The notes under the pieces: generated by a model
What the model saw: only the letters and a program-made list of their open reading frames with translations
The model's database searches: none
Told to the model about the DNA's origin: nothing
Position numbers and translations under genes: made by a program
From: Leuctra nigra
Lineage: Eukaryota > Arthropoda > Insecta > Plecoptera > Leuctridae
Assembly: GCA_934045905.1 (NCBI GenBank)
Contig: OW203762.1
Span: forward strand, 50,927,411 to 50,991,410
Direction of reading: 5' to 3'
DNA: 64,000 bases
Shown: positions 22,601 through 37,600 of the stretch, in pieces
Layout: every line of letters starts with the position of its first letter
How positions within the stretch are numbered: position 1 is the first letter of the stretch

Positions 22601-25600
22601 TCCACTGCCTTCTTATAAAACCAGGAGGCCTTCTCATCGGACTTTTGCTTTCAAAACTTTCTTTTCAGATACTGTTCCAATTATGATACTCGAAAAATCT
22701 TATCCTTAAAAATTAACTTACGTCGTTTTTGACTGGGTACTCTAGGTTTTCACTGAGTTTGATATTGTGACGTCATGAAGTAACCCAGATCTGTCCCAGT
22801 GTTGACCCCAGTGTTGACCCCAGTGCGGTCCCAGCCGAACATCAATGTAAATGTTAGGTTAATATTTGAGTCTTGAAGACGGTTTTTCGGCCTCTGTAAT
22901 GAACTAAATAGGTGAGAAGTAATAATTTAACACAAATCTTGTCACAAATAAGTGTAGATTACAAATTTGGTGCTTCCATTTTGATTAACTTTGGGGTAAA
23001 TCAACCGAAATTGTTATTGCAAGAAAGTACGCACTACTTCCCAGTCCAACAGGTCACTTGCACTAGTTGCGGCGCAGTGCGGCCAAGTCGAACACGCCTC
23101 TAAAAGGTCATGTCTTGTAATCTTTTGAGTTTTTCGATAGTTTTCACTTTTGTTATTTCCTATTCTTTTTATCATGTACCTATGGTTAGGTGGGTAGTAT
23201 TATAGTTGGTTTTATAGTGATATTGTGTTTCTATACTTTGTTCTTCAAACTTGCTTTATTATTAGCCAACTTTGTTTATGTTGATTATGACACATCTGTA
23301 TTATTAATTATAGGTATGCTAAGCCGCATACTTGCCTTTTGGCTATGCGGCGTTTAAAAATGCATCAGTTCGAATTCAATTCAGTATAGTACAGATTAAA
23401 AGACCTCCTCGATGTTAATATCATATGGGAACATGAGATTAATAAAAGTACCGAGATCTCTGTAAATATAACAATTCAGTAATTAGGTACTTTGGTAATT
23501 CAATAAAAATGCATTTTCTACTAACCATTATGCCCCCATAGCCGATTGGCTGGTCCTGGGCAGTACCACAGACGAAGGCAATTAAAAACGGTACTTTGCA
23601 CAAAACGGATTGGCTGCTGTTGACAGTCAATCCTTGTTATTATCAATGAAATCAGAGCTCACCTTCTAGAGTTAGATAATGCATTAGCACAGACTTCATG
23701 GAATGATACCATCAAAACTTTATCAGTCAATCCATTTCTTTCGAGGTACCGTTTATTATTTGTTCGAGTGTACAATATAAAACATTCACAAATTAATCAT
23801 TACAAATGAAATTAGATTGACAATTTAAACCTTACAATAAAATTATTTGTTTTTTACTTTTTTGAAAAACATTCAACTTAATATTTTTTAAATCTTGCAA
23901 ATAATTTGTAACTACCTTATTTGTAACCTATTTTAAACACTCAAATAATATCTGAAACATCAAACTGTATGTGGCAATGTTTTTAAACGAGAGCAAACAA
24001 AATTATTTAATTGTTGAGATATTTCTGAGATGAACATTAATTACGTTAATCATCTGAACCTCCCATCTAAATTAGAACAGTCATGAATGATGCACATACT
24101 GAGTAGGAGAAGTTATCTGTTTTCTGGAAGAACGGATCCTAATCGAGCATTTTGTCGGACGTCTTGCCTGAAAGATGAAGACATCTTGTCACTTGGCGTA
24201 ACATGGCGCTGTATAGATGTAAATATGTTGGTCTCCGCGATGAGGCAAGCACGAGGAATGGCGGCCGCGATCCATCAGACTTGGCCGCCCATCTTTCACG
24301 TCAACGCGGCAACATCGGGCGAAATTATATTCGGTTAAACCTCCGCCGCGGATTTACTCGGGGCGCCGCTGCTGCGGTGTGGCCAAGATTAATGCCAGCC
24401 TCCGATACACACACATCTCATAAGCACGGCGAAATCCTTACTTTTATCTGCGACCGCGAGCCCAAAGCCTTAATAATTGTTTTATTCTTGGTAAGTAGGT
24501 AAGTTATAGTGCTTTCCGGTGAAAATATGGGTTGCAGTTTTTATCTTCGTAAGTGAAGTTCTTTGTGATGCGCTTACAACACATGCTTGGAGGAGGAACA
24601 TATCATTGACATTTACCTCCAAAAATAATGTTTAGTGGGCCGTTCAGTGGTAATATTTCATTGTGCAATGAAATGAAATTGCAAAGGTGTAGCTGGGTTT
24701 TGAGAAATACGAGTTTTTATCACGATACTACGTTGAAACTGGAATCTGGAAGTATATTCAATGTCTTGTTATATATACTCTAAAATCGTATATATTAAAT
24801 ATTTCTGAAGTTTTACACCGAGTTTCTGGTGTGCGCTGTGGAATCGAGTGAATTATAGTTTTCCCCCTCTCTTCCTCTCTCCGGGAATATGCAGATAGAT
24901 TCTCAATTACAATTTGCTCAAATCGAATCCCAGACATAAATTGTCAAATTTTAAAACTCAGCAATTTGCGCGACACGTTTATTCATCGTAATATCAGTAA
25001 TAATTTGTATTTTACTTTTTTCGGGTAACAAACTGGAAGCGAACGCTTTGGTTTTAAGGACGGTGTTTTATCCTAGTTTGAGCATAGTGGGCAAAGTTAT
25101 GGGTCTATTAGTTGGCAGGGATTTGGTCCAGGATTGCGCCTGCTGCCTCGTACTCTCTCGGTCCCCGAAGAGAAGATTTACACCAGCGGCGGTCTACCAA
25201 CTTCCCGCGGGGAAAACGTACCAACCGGCTAAACTAGCGAGCCACTTGACCGAAGAAAAATTGGATTTTAAAAGTTGGTAATACTTTCTAACTTGGATAT
25301 AATAATAATCATAAGTTACCCAGTGGCAGTTTCACGAACCACAAACATGATTACTTTACTGCTTTTAGAAACCAAAAACTTGAAAGTTATTGAAATAATA
25401 TTGCATTCGCTAGCGGAGTGGATTTCAGTGGTGTGAGTTGAAATCCCAAATGTATACTTTACAACGTTTGAACGTAGCTGCAACCGGAGCAGTAGATTTA
25501 TAAATTGCAATCTTTGAAACACTCTCCTCAAAGCACTGATCGAGGTATAAGGAATATTACTTTATCTGCAGGTCGATTGTATAACTTTCTTAGCCGAGAT

Positions 25601-28600
25601 AATGGATCATTATCTATACCAATTGATGAAAGTAAACTATTAATATCATTGTTAATCATTTGAATTGTGCAAAAGCTACGAGGATATGAAATATAATTAC
25701 ATTATTTATCTCAGGAAGTCGACTTTACGCACTTTGAATTGCTTTACCTTCTGATAGGCTAAATTACTTTTTTCATCAATTGGTATCGATAACGATCCAT
25801 TATCTCGGCTAAGAAGTTATACAATCGCACTGCTGATGCATCATTGATTGTCGCTTAATATTTGGGCATGCATACAACACTTTGATTGCTTGAATAACCA
25901 AGATTAATTGGATCAAGTGACTTCCCAACTTTAATAACGAGATTAGTTAATAATTATATTCTTTGAATATGAAATCTCAAGCTTTCCTCTAAGCTTTATG
26001 AGCATAGTTTTCATTGTCCCCAGCCGTTATGGACTAGCTTCCACTTCCGATCGGGAACTTTGGAACTTGCCTGGATGTCCATAGTTTCTCGATTGTTTAC
26101 TGGTCCAGCGACCTCCAACCCCCTTCCACTTCATTTTATCGGAAACCCCAGGCTACAAATCCTGAATCGCCTCCTGAAAATGAAATAAAATGTCGAAAGA
26201 GATCCCAACCATATACCTTCTTTATGATTCCCGTACTCGATGCATCTTACGTTGTGAAAGTAGTATATATAAAATTGCTTTTCAGGAACTTAGGTTCCCG
26301 TATATAAGTTTAGTGGCAGCAATTCAGTATCCTAGTCGAATCACACAACAAAATGCACACATAACGAATTACTAAATATCAGTTGATTTCGCGTGCCAAT
26401 ACAACCAATATAAATGATGTATTTGCAGTAAAATTTCACGAAATGAACATATTTGTATCCATGCTCACCAATTAGTTTCAATCGACAGTGCGAGTTACCC
26501 ACTGGTTTGCAATTATCGCTAATTGATGGTATGCAAATACTGAGTACTGCAGAGTGTACATTATTACTAGATCGCCAAATCCAGGCGGCCGTGACGATCA
26601 TGAAAGCACACTGACAGCACGGCGCATGATCGGTGCCGGCTTATTCGATTATCGTAAAATATTTCAAGTCAAAGGAACAGCTAATTACATTAAACCCAAA
26701 TCAATTAAAATTCTCTGAATAGTTATCGTGCATTCTTGTGCTGTTCTCTTTGAATTAATAGTTATTAACAAAGACCAGCTAACATCACACTGTAGATATT
26801 GACTATTAATTAAACACGAAGCTTAAATGGAAACTAAATGCTACCCGCAGGGGTTCTATTTAAATTTTCCAATACATCTACAACCTGCAATAATTGCTCA
26901 GTCAACTAATTAATCCAGCGTGATCTAAAATGTAATTTGTTATTTTGGAGATTTGTATTTGATTGAATTTAAATCGATAATTAAGTGATATGAGAAGTAT
27001 ATTGAGTTCTGGCGCCGACAGCGTCAATCACGATATTGACCGTAACAGCATCGTAATTAACAGTAAATAATTACCAGGATCATTCTTGGTTAGCAAAACA
27101 TATTGTCCTAGTTTCAGTAAGCAAAAGAGCATGAGTTGAATAACAAAATAACCTCGCACAAATGGAATGAAAACAAAATGAAATTACAAAAAACTCGAGA
27201 GTTCTTTTTATGGTTTTGTAAAATTTTGGCTATTATGTAATAAAAAATCAATACGCCGTCTTGTGAGCCCATTATGAGCAAATTGCGTGACACCGAATAA
27301 CAGCCAGACTTCTGCAGAAGATCTGTCTATAAAATCTCTTTGTTTGGGAGGCCGAGGTGAAAGATATTATAACGTGAGCCCTCTTCAACGCGCAGGTAAG
27401 CTCGCCCCTCACGACTCAAAATATTATGTTGAAATTTCGCGAAAAGTAATCATAGATAAGGGCATTTTTCTTTCGTCTTTCTCTTGGAACTAGTTGGAAG
27501 CGTGGGTTCTCGGGATCACGCCCTTCCTCCGAGTACAAACTCAATTTGCAGTTTGCAGATAATTAGAATCGTAGTAGAGTGGCTGAAATGAATGATTAAT
27601 TATTTTTATTGCATATTACGAATATGAAACACGGAACATCGCTGCGGGATTGTTGACATTATGAAAACATTGTTTTCATTACCTGGGAAGGCCCAATAAA
27701 TGTGATTATGAAAACATTTTGCACAGAAGAACCAATTTTGAATAACATTCTACATTCCTTTCCAACAAATTAGTGACTAAACTAAAGCGTCGCCTCCTGG
27801 TTGTCGTCCCCGGCGTCGCGACGGCTGGTGGGAGCGGCGCCGCGACGTCTTATCGAAACTGCTGATATGGCCACTGACACAGCACTCGATCACGTCCGCC
27901 CCCGCCCGCCCCCGCCCCCGTCGCCGCAGCACGCCTGTCTAAACCTTGTTACCGACAGCGGACAGGTCCCGACCTGCGCCGCCAGAGAGCAGCTATTATG
28001 AGGACGACGATCTCAGGTATTGCATCGGACCAATCATGATAAAAGGATTTCCTCTTTCGTTTAATGATGGTCAAACAGATCGATTCATTGATAGGAATGA
28101 GTTATTCTCGTGGGGAACAAAGGCACAGTTTCAGAAACATTCTCATTAATTTAAATGTAAATAAAGCCGTATTCTCGCGCTAACACTGCGTGTCAAACCC
28201 AAACAAATGAAAAACAAGAGAGTAAAAAAGGCAGATCCAAGTGGAAATCGGCAGACAACCAAGTCGAGGTGAAATTTAAACAACTTTTAAATAACGACAA
28301 TCAATCAAAAGTCCAGTAACCCTCTTCTTCAGGATCAATGTAAATGACAATGAATCATCCAGGTTGGTGATGTTTACATTTCTGAGCGGATTATGTATTG
28401 ATATAGAGAGTATACAATAATATTTGCTTTCAAAGTGCAGATAAAAACTATTTACCCGATATTGATCAATAGAAATAAATATTTTCCTAGTGTGAGAGCT
28501 TCGGTGAATTCCGCGACTCCATTATTGTATTCGATTATCACCGCCTCCTCTATACCTGTATAATGATGTTAGCATTATTCGAGTATCGACACATTGTCGG

Positions 28601-31600
28601 CTACATTCGACGCGGGATAATAAAAATATGTAAAAACACTTTGATAGAATCCCTGATGAGCATTGAAATATAAAACGCTCTCTCATGAGCCTTTTAGTGT
28701 ACTTTAATCCGCAGCAAACCCGAGTTAGATCATTTCAAATATGTATGAAGCTTTCAGCTCTGCGCGTTCGTGTCGGGACGTAAAAGGGGCAAAATCCGCT
28801 GTACAAAGTTAGCGCCCGCCCGCTCGTCTCCCTCGTCGCGTACGTATCAACTTTCTTAGAGACGAATCGGACGAAATAGCAGAAACAAAGATAAGAAGAT
28901 CGGGACAAGGTGCGGTAGAAGTATTGTGATCCAAGTTGCAAGATTCCAAGTTTCCCTCATCTCCAGCGCTCAGGGTGGGGGAAGTTTTCAACTGTCGTCA
29001 AGTTTCATTCTATTTCCTGACGAGTTTTGCCACAGTTGTGTGACGGAGTGATTGAGCCAGAGCCTCGTTGTCACGGAAAAGCGAAAAGTCTCATAAAATA
29101 CGAAAATGCAAAGGGAATAGCGCTGAAATATCAAACGGTAACTACCACATTGGGGGCGTGAACAGAGCAAGGGATTTTTTTCTCGTTTCAAATGGAATAC
29201 TTGAACACGTTTGAACATAGAGAGGAGAGAAGAGGAGACAAACAATGCGCGAAAAAAGAAAAAGAAAACAAACTAAAGGCAGTTTATTTTCTTTCATGAA
29301 AATAATAATGATGATCTTGTTGGCTATTTCAGCTTGATTCATATCCGACTTTTTGCGACGAAAAGAGAAAAAGTTAACAAACCGAACTTCAAGGGTTGAG
29401 TCATTTATCAGGGACATTCTGTCTGAAGCAGCCGACTGAAAGAGATCTCTTCCGAGCAGAGAGCGCGGTCAAACTTACTTTCCATGTCGAAACTGCTAAA
29501 TAGGGGGAATTTAAATCATTGAATTAGGCTCCCTTATTTGTATAACTTATCACCCCTGCAGCAGGAATGCTCACTGAATTGTGACTTCTTAAACAACGTC
29601 AGTAAATTGCAGAGTGGAGGTGCCATGTTTCTGTAATCGGCCTTTTACTGTTTCCCCTTTGCAATCCCATTTACAGTCTTGAAGACATACACAAACTTTT
29701 CTTTCATTATCTTTGTCTCTACGAAAACATGACCTACCCCCCCCCCCCCCCCCCCCACGCAATAGTGACTCTCCCCCTAAAAAGCAATTCATGCTCTGTG
29801 AGCAGAGAACGTAGAAGATTGGCTTGTTGCTATAGTGACGTGAAGTTAGTTGATAGTGTTAGTTTAAAAGGTGGTGTGACTGAGTGTCGGATCGATTACA
29901 CAATTGCTACTTGAAAACTCCGTCTGAGCATCTTTCCTCGGTCCAGGTGAAACCGAGAGACAATCGGCAAGCAATCCAATCATGAACATGTCTCGTGGCT
30001 TTTCCAAGCGATTCGAGCTCTATTCATGATTGCAACATCCAAAGTGGTTGCTGATGCAAAGACATTTTAGAAAACAAAATGATTTCGTCTTGCAAAGTTA
30101 TAATATAAAAACTAATTATCGTTAAGTTTTGTGACCAGCGAAATGCTTTTAAGTTTAGAAAATGTAATTTCCTGTGATCGTAAATTTGTAATTTCTTCGC
30201 TTCGCGTCGTAAATCTGTTATAGACCAAAACGCGGATGCATTTTTCCCTCAGCACGAGACTTATTGAAACGGTTTCCTCCGGTTGCCATACGTTAGTCGT
30301 TTGCAGTTCATTTCCTCCGCCTACCAGAGAGTCAGTGCGTCGCTGTTCTGCGCATAGGTCGGCGATTTATCTTGTCCAATTAGCGTCGTAGGTAGCGCAA
30401 CTCCGATGCGAGATGTGGCCGAGGGGACGTCGACTCCTCTCCTATACCTTTTCAGTTGCAATGTTCCATTTGTGTGCGGCGGTGCAAAATCTTCCTAGCG
30501 TTAGCGCAGAAATGGTTTCTCTTCTTCCGCTCCGATGGCTCTCAAAATAATGACTGAATACGAAGTCGGAGCTGCTCCCCTGAGTGTGCCGAGTAAACAT
30601 CTATGGTTGTAAGGTTGTTGGTTAGAACTGCACTCGCGATGGCCAGGGGCTTTACGCGCCGTCTAAAGGGAAGGAACTTTTCAAGTTGTAGACATTCAAA
30701 ATGAACGGCTCGAGCACACTGCTTTATTTTATGCTACCGTAAAATCAAACTGAACTCCCCACAGTAATTCTAGGTAGCAATAGACATAAACGAGAGAGAG
30801 AGATAGAGCGTTTGCATATATGTGTTAAAAGCTTTCACAGCTTAAATCGTCTGGAATTTGCGTTTAATTCCCAAATATTACTCTTTTGTCTACTACCAAC
30901 CAGTAATACTGTTTGCAATAATAAGTCTTGTAGAGAAACTATTACAATCCTAAAACTTAGTTTGTATGACTAAAAAGACAAGATAATGTTATTAGAAAAC
31001 TTACAAGAAAAATGAGCTCCGAGTCATAGCGTTGATAATGTTCTCCAGTACAACTCAGTTTGCTGGTATTTAGTCGCTATAACACAAATCCACTTGCCAG
31101 GTTAATATGATACCAAGGTGTAAGTTACACCTAGAAGTACCGTACCCAAGTATCTGGTAAATGTATAATACGGTTGTCATCTAAGACGACTATGGTAATG
31201 CTACATATTCATGCCACTATTCTGTGGTAATAAGTATTTTGCAGGCATCTTGTAGCCGCTTGAGGCTTCATCTAAGTGTTCGCAATTTGCATGTCATGAC
31301 ATTGTAAACTGGGTGTGAGATAAGAGGGGTTAGAGTATCAGCGATGTCCCTTCAGCACAGCAGTCATGTATTATAGGACAGTGGCGAGGTCTGAGCTGCA
31401 TATGTTCAGGGAGCAGGTGGAGTGACATAAAAGTCTGCAGATTTAACTCGACATCGGTTCTTGGAGTGTCAGAGTTGACACATTGATAGATGGCGATGGT
31501 CAGAACAAATCACCCGCCTGCTCTCTGCTCTCAGCTGTCTTCCCCACTGACAGGGTAGCAGGAGTTTCCAGGCTGTTTGCGATTGCGAGACGAGAGTTTG

Positions 31601-34600
31601 GGAAGAGTTGCAGCTACTTGAGGAGATGTTATTTCATGAGAATGCCCCCCGCCCCCCTTTCCTCGACGGTGTCAGCCAAGTTTCGGCCGAGCTCCTCAAA
31701 GTTGCAAATGTTCGTCGTCGAATGGTCGCAAATAAAACGTAAACTGGGAGAGCCAATGTGTCGACTAATTTCTCGCTCTCGAAAACTTTTATTCCCCTGA
31801 TTTTTCAAGATTTGATGGAAAAGCTCAGATACACTGGAGACTATGTGGAAGAAATTATTTCTCATTTCCAGTGTTGAATTGAAAAAGGACGGGAATACTG
31901 CGTATTTATAGCTTATGGGATTTTGGAAGGTCCCGATGGAATTCGACATATTTCTTCACAGTCTTCTCGCAGCTGAAGAAGAGGTACAGAAAGTGGAATG
32001 GCACTTTATTGATCACAAAGGATCTCAAACTTCTATTCATGTCCCCTTCCCTTCTGTCGCCTCCCGGTTGGACTTCAGTCCGTGGACTCACTTTCAACAT
32101 GCCGATATTCCGGGCGCATATCACTTCATCTTAATCAAGTTTTTTCTTTCCATCACTTCAAAGAGGGTTCTCTTCGGTTCCTGGAAGATTATTCGGGTCA
32201 TCGTATAGTTTGATAATCAAGTAGGTGTTGATATTGACTCTGTAATTTGGCGCTGAGGAATTGACGCATCGCTAATGGTTCATACCCTCCAGGGTGTGAT
32301 TATCGACTGAGACCCTTGCCTCCATCTTCAGGTTATTACTCGCCGGCATCTCATCCATCGTATTATTGTTTTGAAATGATCGATTCCCGTTCTGTTGTCT
32401 CACCGGCGGTCGGTCTCTGGAGCCCGCCGACGCGGACACCGACCGAGCCGCTGTCGCCGCGTCGCGTCAAGAGCTCGGGGAGCGGCGGCGTCGCGTCGTT
32501 GATCACTTAGTGCTGAGCCGCGTCATGGCTAATAGATCACGTGACTCACTTGACCATCTACTCGGATACATGTTGCGGATATTTGCTCGTGGTATTTTCA
32601 CTCTAATTAGAGTGAAAAGGTTGGAGCTTTTCAGTGAGGAACTTCAATCAAAGTCAACGGATTACAGATTAGTGTCGTTGATGAAGAAAACAATTTAGTC
32701 TTTTCACGGACACTGAGCTCTCGTTTGAGTCAGAGGAAATGAACCAAATTTTTCGAAAAAGCTCTTTATAAAAAAAAAATCCGGCTAAATAAATATGTCT
32801 GTAAATAATCACATTTGCAGGGCTTTGAAGATTATACATTAAATTTTAACGATCTGGTTTGAATCTACCGCCATCAGGATGTATCCTCGACTCGTCGAGT
32901 TCTGTTATTTATCAACGAGAAATATAATTCACAAACTTTCCCTCAAATCCGAGTTGGCAAATAAGTTCCATTTTAACCGATTGCCGGATTAATTATGTAA
33001 GTTTGAAGCTTAGCAATCACCAGATAATAAATATCTTCTTTCCGTTGAAAGAACAGAGGGAAAATTCATCTCGTTGGGAAAAACTAAACTGAAAAGCTCA
33101 ATTAATACAAATAAAAACGTATTTCGAAGGTATAGTCATTTGTCGAGCAGCACATTAATCTTTGTTTGTCGACAGCTCTCGTTTATATTGAATATTAAAC
33201 CAGGCGATCGCACTGAGGGTGATAGATGCGATGTAAAACCACAGGAGAAAAAGAGAATCATTGAGAAGGAAGTAAGAGCCGCCCCCCGAGTGGCGGCCGG
33301 GGGTGGAATCTGTTCGCGATCTCAGACCGAGGTTCTGCGAGCGTCGGAAAAGTGACACAGGTCGGCTCTATATGGAAGACATATTTGCGAGCAGAGCTAG
33401 ACGAAAGCTTCGATATTTTTTTATCGAATAAAGAATCACATGGTTCTTTCATTTGTGATTTCTCCACATATCGTTTGGCGATAGTACTGCGCTGAAGCAC
33501 TCTTACTGACACCTGGAGACTTGCTTACATTCTCACAGTTTTCAACATTGAGAGATTGTGATTGAGGAAAATACTCCTTTTATTTGTATAAGAACAGACC
33601 TCGTCACGCCAGGCATTTCATTTCATTTAAGGTGCTGCAAGCGCGAGCGATTTTGTCGCATGTTGAAGCACTTTTTTGTACACGATTGAGGACAAAATGG
33701 GTTGACGAAATGATTTGAAATTTTAATCATGATTAGATAAAAGACCAACTTAGGTTATCACTTGGCACAGTTTTAATTTTTGCTTTGTTAATTAGTAATA
33801 ATTAGTGATTTTTGGTGCAGAAAAATTGTTTATTTTCTTGCTTCGCTGGGTGGCATGTGAAATTTAATTTAAAAAATGTGCTAAGTGATAACCCTAAGTT
33901 TGTTTTTATCTAATCATGATTAAAATTTGAGATCAATTGGTTAACGTGTTTGGTCTCCAATCGTATCGGAAATTTCATAGTTTTGCGCGGTTTTGTTGAA
34001 TAACCGACGCCTAATTAAGAAGGCACGAAGCAAAAATGAAATAGTGCTACTAATATACAATCAGACTGATCATGTGAAAATCCTATGAAACAATTTTTCT
34101 CTCTCAATTCGCCAAAACGATCAAGCGCTTGCACCACCAGTATTTCGAGGCTTTAACATAAAAGAAGTAACCTATCAAAAATTTATTTTTCGAATAAACA
34201 AAACTGCTTTCGAGTTTAATTCTAAAAATCTAGTGGAGCGGTCGCTCCACGCCAGCCAAGTCGTACGGCGCGCGCACACTCTCATATAAAGGCTGGAGCA
34301 AACCCACTTTTACTGTAAGCATCAAAGTGGCATTTTCGGCCTACTGGATCTTAAAATTGAGAAATCTCACATTGTTGCGAAATATCTTAATTTCGAGCTA
34401 TGGCCCACCCTACAACATATACCAAATTTGGGAACAATAGGTTACGCCCTTTGCGCGCTAGAGGGCCGTGAAAACAGTGTTTTAGGGCGGTTTTCATAAT
34501 AATAATCTTAGTAGTAGTAGGCTGGAGCTAAAATCCGGTAAACAGGCCACAGCCTAAACGGCTGAACCGATTGATCTCACATTTTTACCACGTGTGCACT

Positions 34601-37600
34601 TTTGGCGTCTGATTTAACCTTGTCCCCATGAATTTTTTGTGCCGCCATTTTGAAACCGGAAGTGACGTCATATCTCGTCAACGGTTGGACCGATCGGAAC
34701 GAAATTTGCGCCAATCGTTTCAGACGGTCATCTATATGGATTATCAATATCAAAAGACTGAACATTATTTTAAATAAACCGGAAATGACGTCATGAAATT
34801 TAATATACATCGATTTGCATTTCAGCAACAACTGTTGATCCGATTGTCTTGATATTTATGTAACGTTTGTACTTTTGATATTTCATTTGACTTGTTATAA
34901 AACCAACCGGAAGCCGCCATTTTGAAACCGGAAGTGACATCATGTCTCAAAAACGGCTAAACAGATTAGAACAAAACCAGCGCTAAACGATTTAGACGGT
35001 CAACTTTATGTAATCAGTAATATTTGATGATTCAAATATCGAAACCGGAAATGACGTCACACATTTTATGACCTATACCGGAAATGACGTCATAAATATG
35101 CTAAATGACGCTAAATTCACCACTTTATACTTTAAAATAGATATAAGTAAACGTACTTTGTAAATAATTATAAATTCAAGGTTGCAGTGTTCTCGGCGGC
35201 CATTTTTAAAACCGGAAGTGACGTCATATATCGTAAACGGTTGTACCGATTGCAACCTAAGTTTGGAAATGTGTTGGACTAATAATTATGAATTCAAGAC
35301 GACATTATTTTCGGCCGCCATTGTTAAAACCGGAAGTGACGTCAAATATCGAAAATGGCTGTACCGATTGCAATCAAATTTTGGAAATGTGTTGTACTAA
35401 TAATTATGAATTCAAGACGACATTATTTTCGGCCGCCATTGTTAAAACCGGAAGTGACGTCATATATCGAAAATGGCTGTACCGATTGCAACCAAATTTT
35501 GGAAATGTGTTGTACTAATAATTATGAATTCAAGACGACATTATTTTCGGCCGCCATTGTTAAAACCGGAAGTGACGTCATATATCAAAAACGGCTGTAC
35601 CGATTGCAACCAAATTTTGGAAATGTGTAGGAGTAATAATTATGAATTCAAGACGACATTATTTTCGGCCGCCATTGCTAAAACCGGAAGTGACGTCATA
35701 TATCGAAAACGGCTGGACCGATTGTAACGAAACTTAAAGCTATTCTTCTTGGATAATTATTTTAATCTTATATACCAAACGCAACTTTTCTAAGTATCCA
35801 AATCGGCATAGGCGTATTTTTTTAAAGAAATAAGTTCTTGCACGGACACAAGCTGTGCTACAAGCTGTATGAATAAACTAACAAAAGAAGTGATATCCCA
35901 GAAAAAAACACTCCGTGTAAAAAAGGCAGCCAAGTCTCTTTACTTTAAAAAAATTCAACACCGAAAAGGAGTGATATCAAAAAAGGAGCCAAGTCAATGA
36001 CATTTCCAAATATTTAATCGTATCTTTGAAATAAAAGTATAAACACCGAGAAATACTTTACAAAAGGACTTGGCGCATCGTTTTTTTAAAGACATTTTTC
36101 TATTCATAAGCATGTGCCATTTATATACAACCGTCATTTTGAATGTTTAGAATAATAGGGAAACATCTTTCAATTAGGTACTGTATATTATACATACCTT
36201 CTGTAAAATATTTTCTATATGATTATATACGCTATGAAACTTGTTGTCTATGCTTTCTATAAATATACACAATAGTTATCTTCGTAATATTGTTTCGTGG
36301 TGAATATAATTAAGTCTCATGCGTTATACCTTCTCATCATGTAACAATTTCTATTAATACACATTTTATAAAAATACATTTCACAAAGAAGACAGTCATA
36401 TTGAATTTCTATTAAAAAATTTAACTTTATACACTTGACACTTCAAAAATATATAATTGTGTTCCATTAGTTAGTAATTATTTGACAACGTTTCATGATT
36501 TCCTTCAGTCAAGATCAAATTATGAAAAGATACCAGTCTAATATCGCCATATTAACAGTACTGCAAGAATATGTATGAGCCCACTTCCAATTGATATGAA
36601 GGGATGTGTGTTGTGAAAAATATCCGACCGAACCGGGGCACGAACTTGGGACCTCTCACTTGCCGGGCGAGAGCTCTACCAACTGAGCTACCCGATCGGA
36701 CGGGCGGACATTAGACACAACACACTGATGAGGATCCTGACTCCTGACTCCATGGAAGTTTTCCAAAGAAACCTACATTTTTTTTTTTTTTTTAACTCCT
36801 TTATTAATAACAAGAAAATAATACAAGTACATAATTCCACAAAGCTACATGTAGCTCATCTGTGGAGATGATTCACACAAATAAAAACAGTAACAATAGA
36901 ACGCATTTACGGAGTTTCAAACAAATGTACAAAGAAAAAGGAAAATACACACATTATAGTAATCAAAAAAAGGCAATTCATATTAAAAAAAAAATAGCAA
37001 ATAACAATAATTAAATCGGGTTTCAATATTAGAAGTGGGTGAATTCTTTACATGTAACAATTTTACCAAATTACACAATCATAATTAAATCATACAAAAT
37101 TAAAACTAATCAGTAGACATAGTCGAGAAAAGCCATGATTTCAGAGACACTTTAAGTTTAGAGAAGGATTCATGAGATCTTTGATTATCAGGAAGTAAGT
37201 TGAAAGTAATTGGTACAATATAATCAAGTCTACGTTTGCCATTCTTGTTGCACCAAGGAGGAATATAATACTTTTGAAGCAATGCTAAGCGAGTATTAAC
37301 TGGATGATTTTGTAATTTTTTGTGTTCATCACTGAAATAATACTTTAAAATTAAACGATATTTATAAAGTAATTGCACAGGTAAAAAATTACATTCTAAA
37401 TAATATCTGGAAATATTATAATCTAAATTGAATTTTAGGTGATGAGGAACAATTGTACTAATAATTTTATCTTGCAAAGCGACAATCCTGTGGACGAAAT
37501 AATCGGAAGCATTTCCCCAAGCTAACAACCCATATAACAAGTGTGATTCAACAAGTGCGGAATACACTAAACGTAATAATTTAAAAGGCAAAACAAATTG

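Noticed and set aside
31483..31949. Overlapping 105- and 106-aa ORFs
   Set aside because: On opposite strands of the same bases with ordinary composition; no family recognised.
34640..35725. CRISPR-like array
   Set aside because: The repeats are contiguous 118-bp units without unique spacers, in animal DNA.
36625..36697. Functional tRNA-Ala gene
   Set aside because: Anticodon GGC, C at position 33, weak T-stem and repeat context favour a SINE head or pseudogene.
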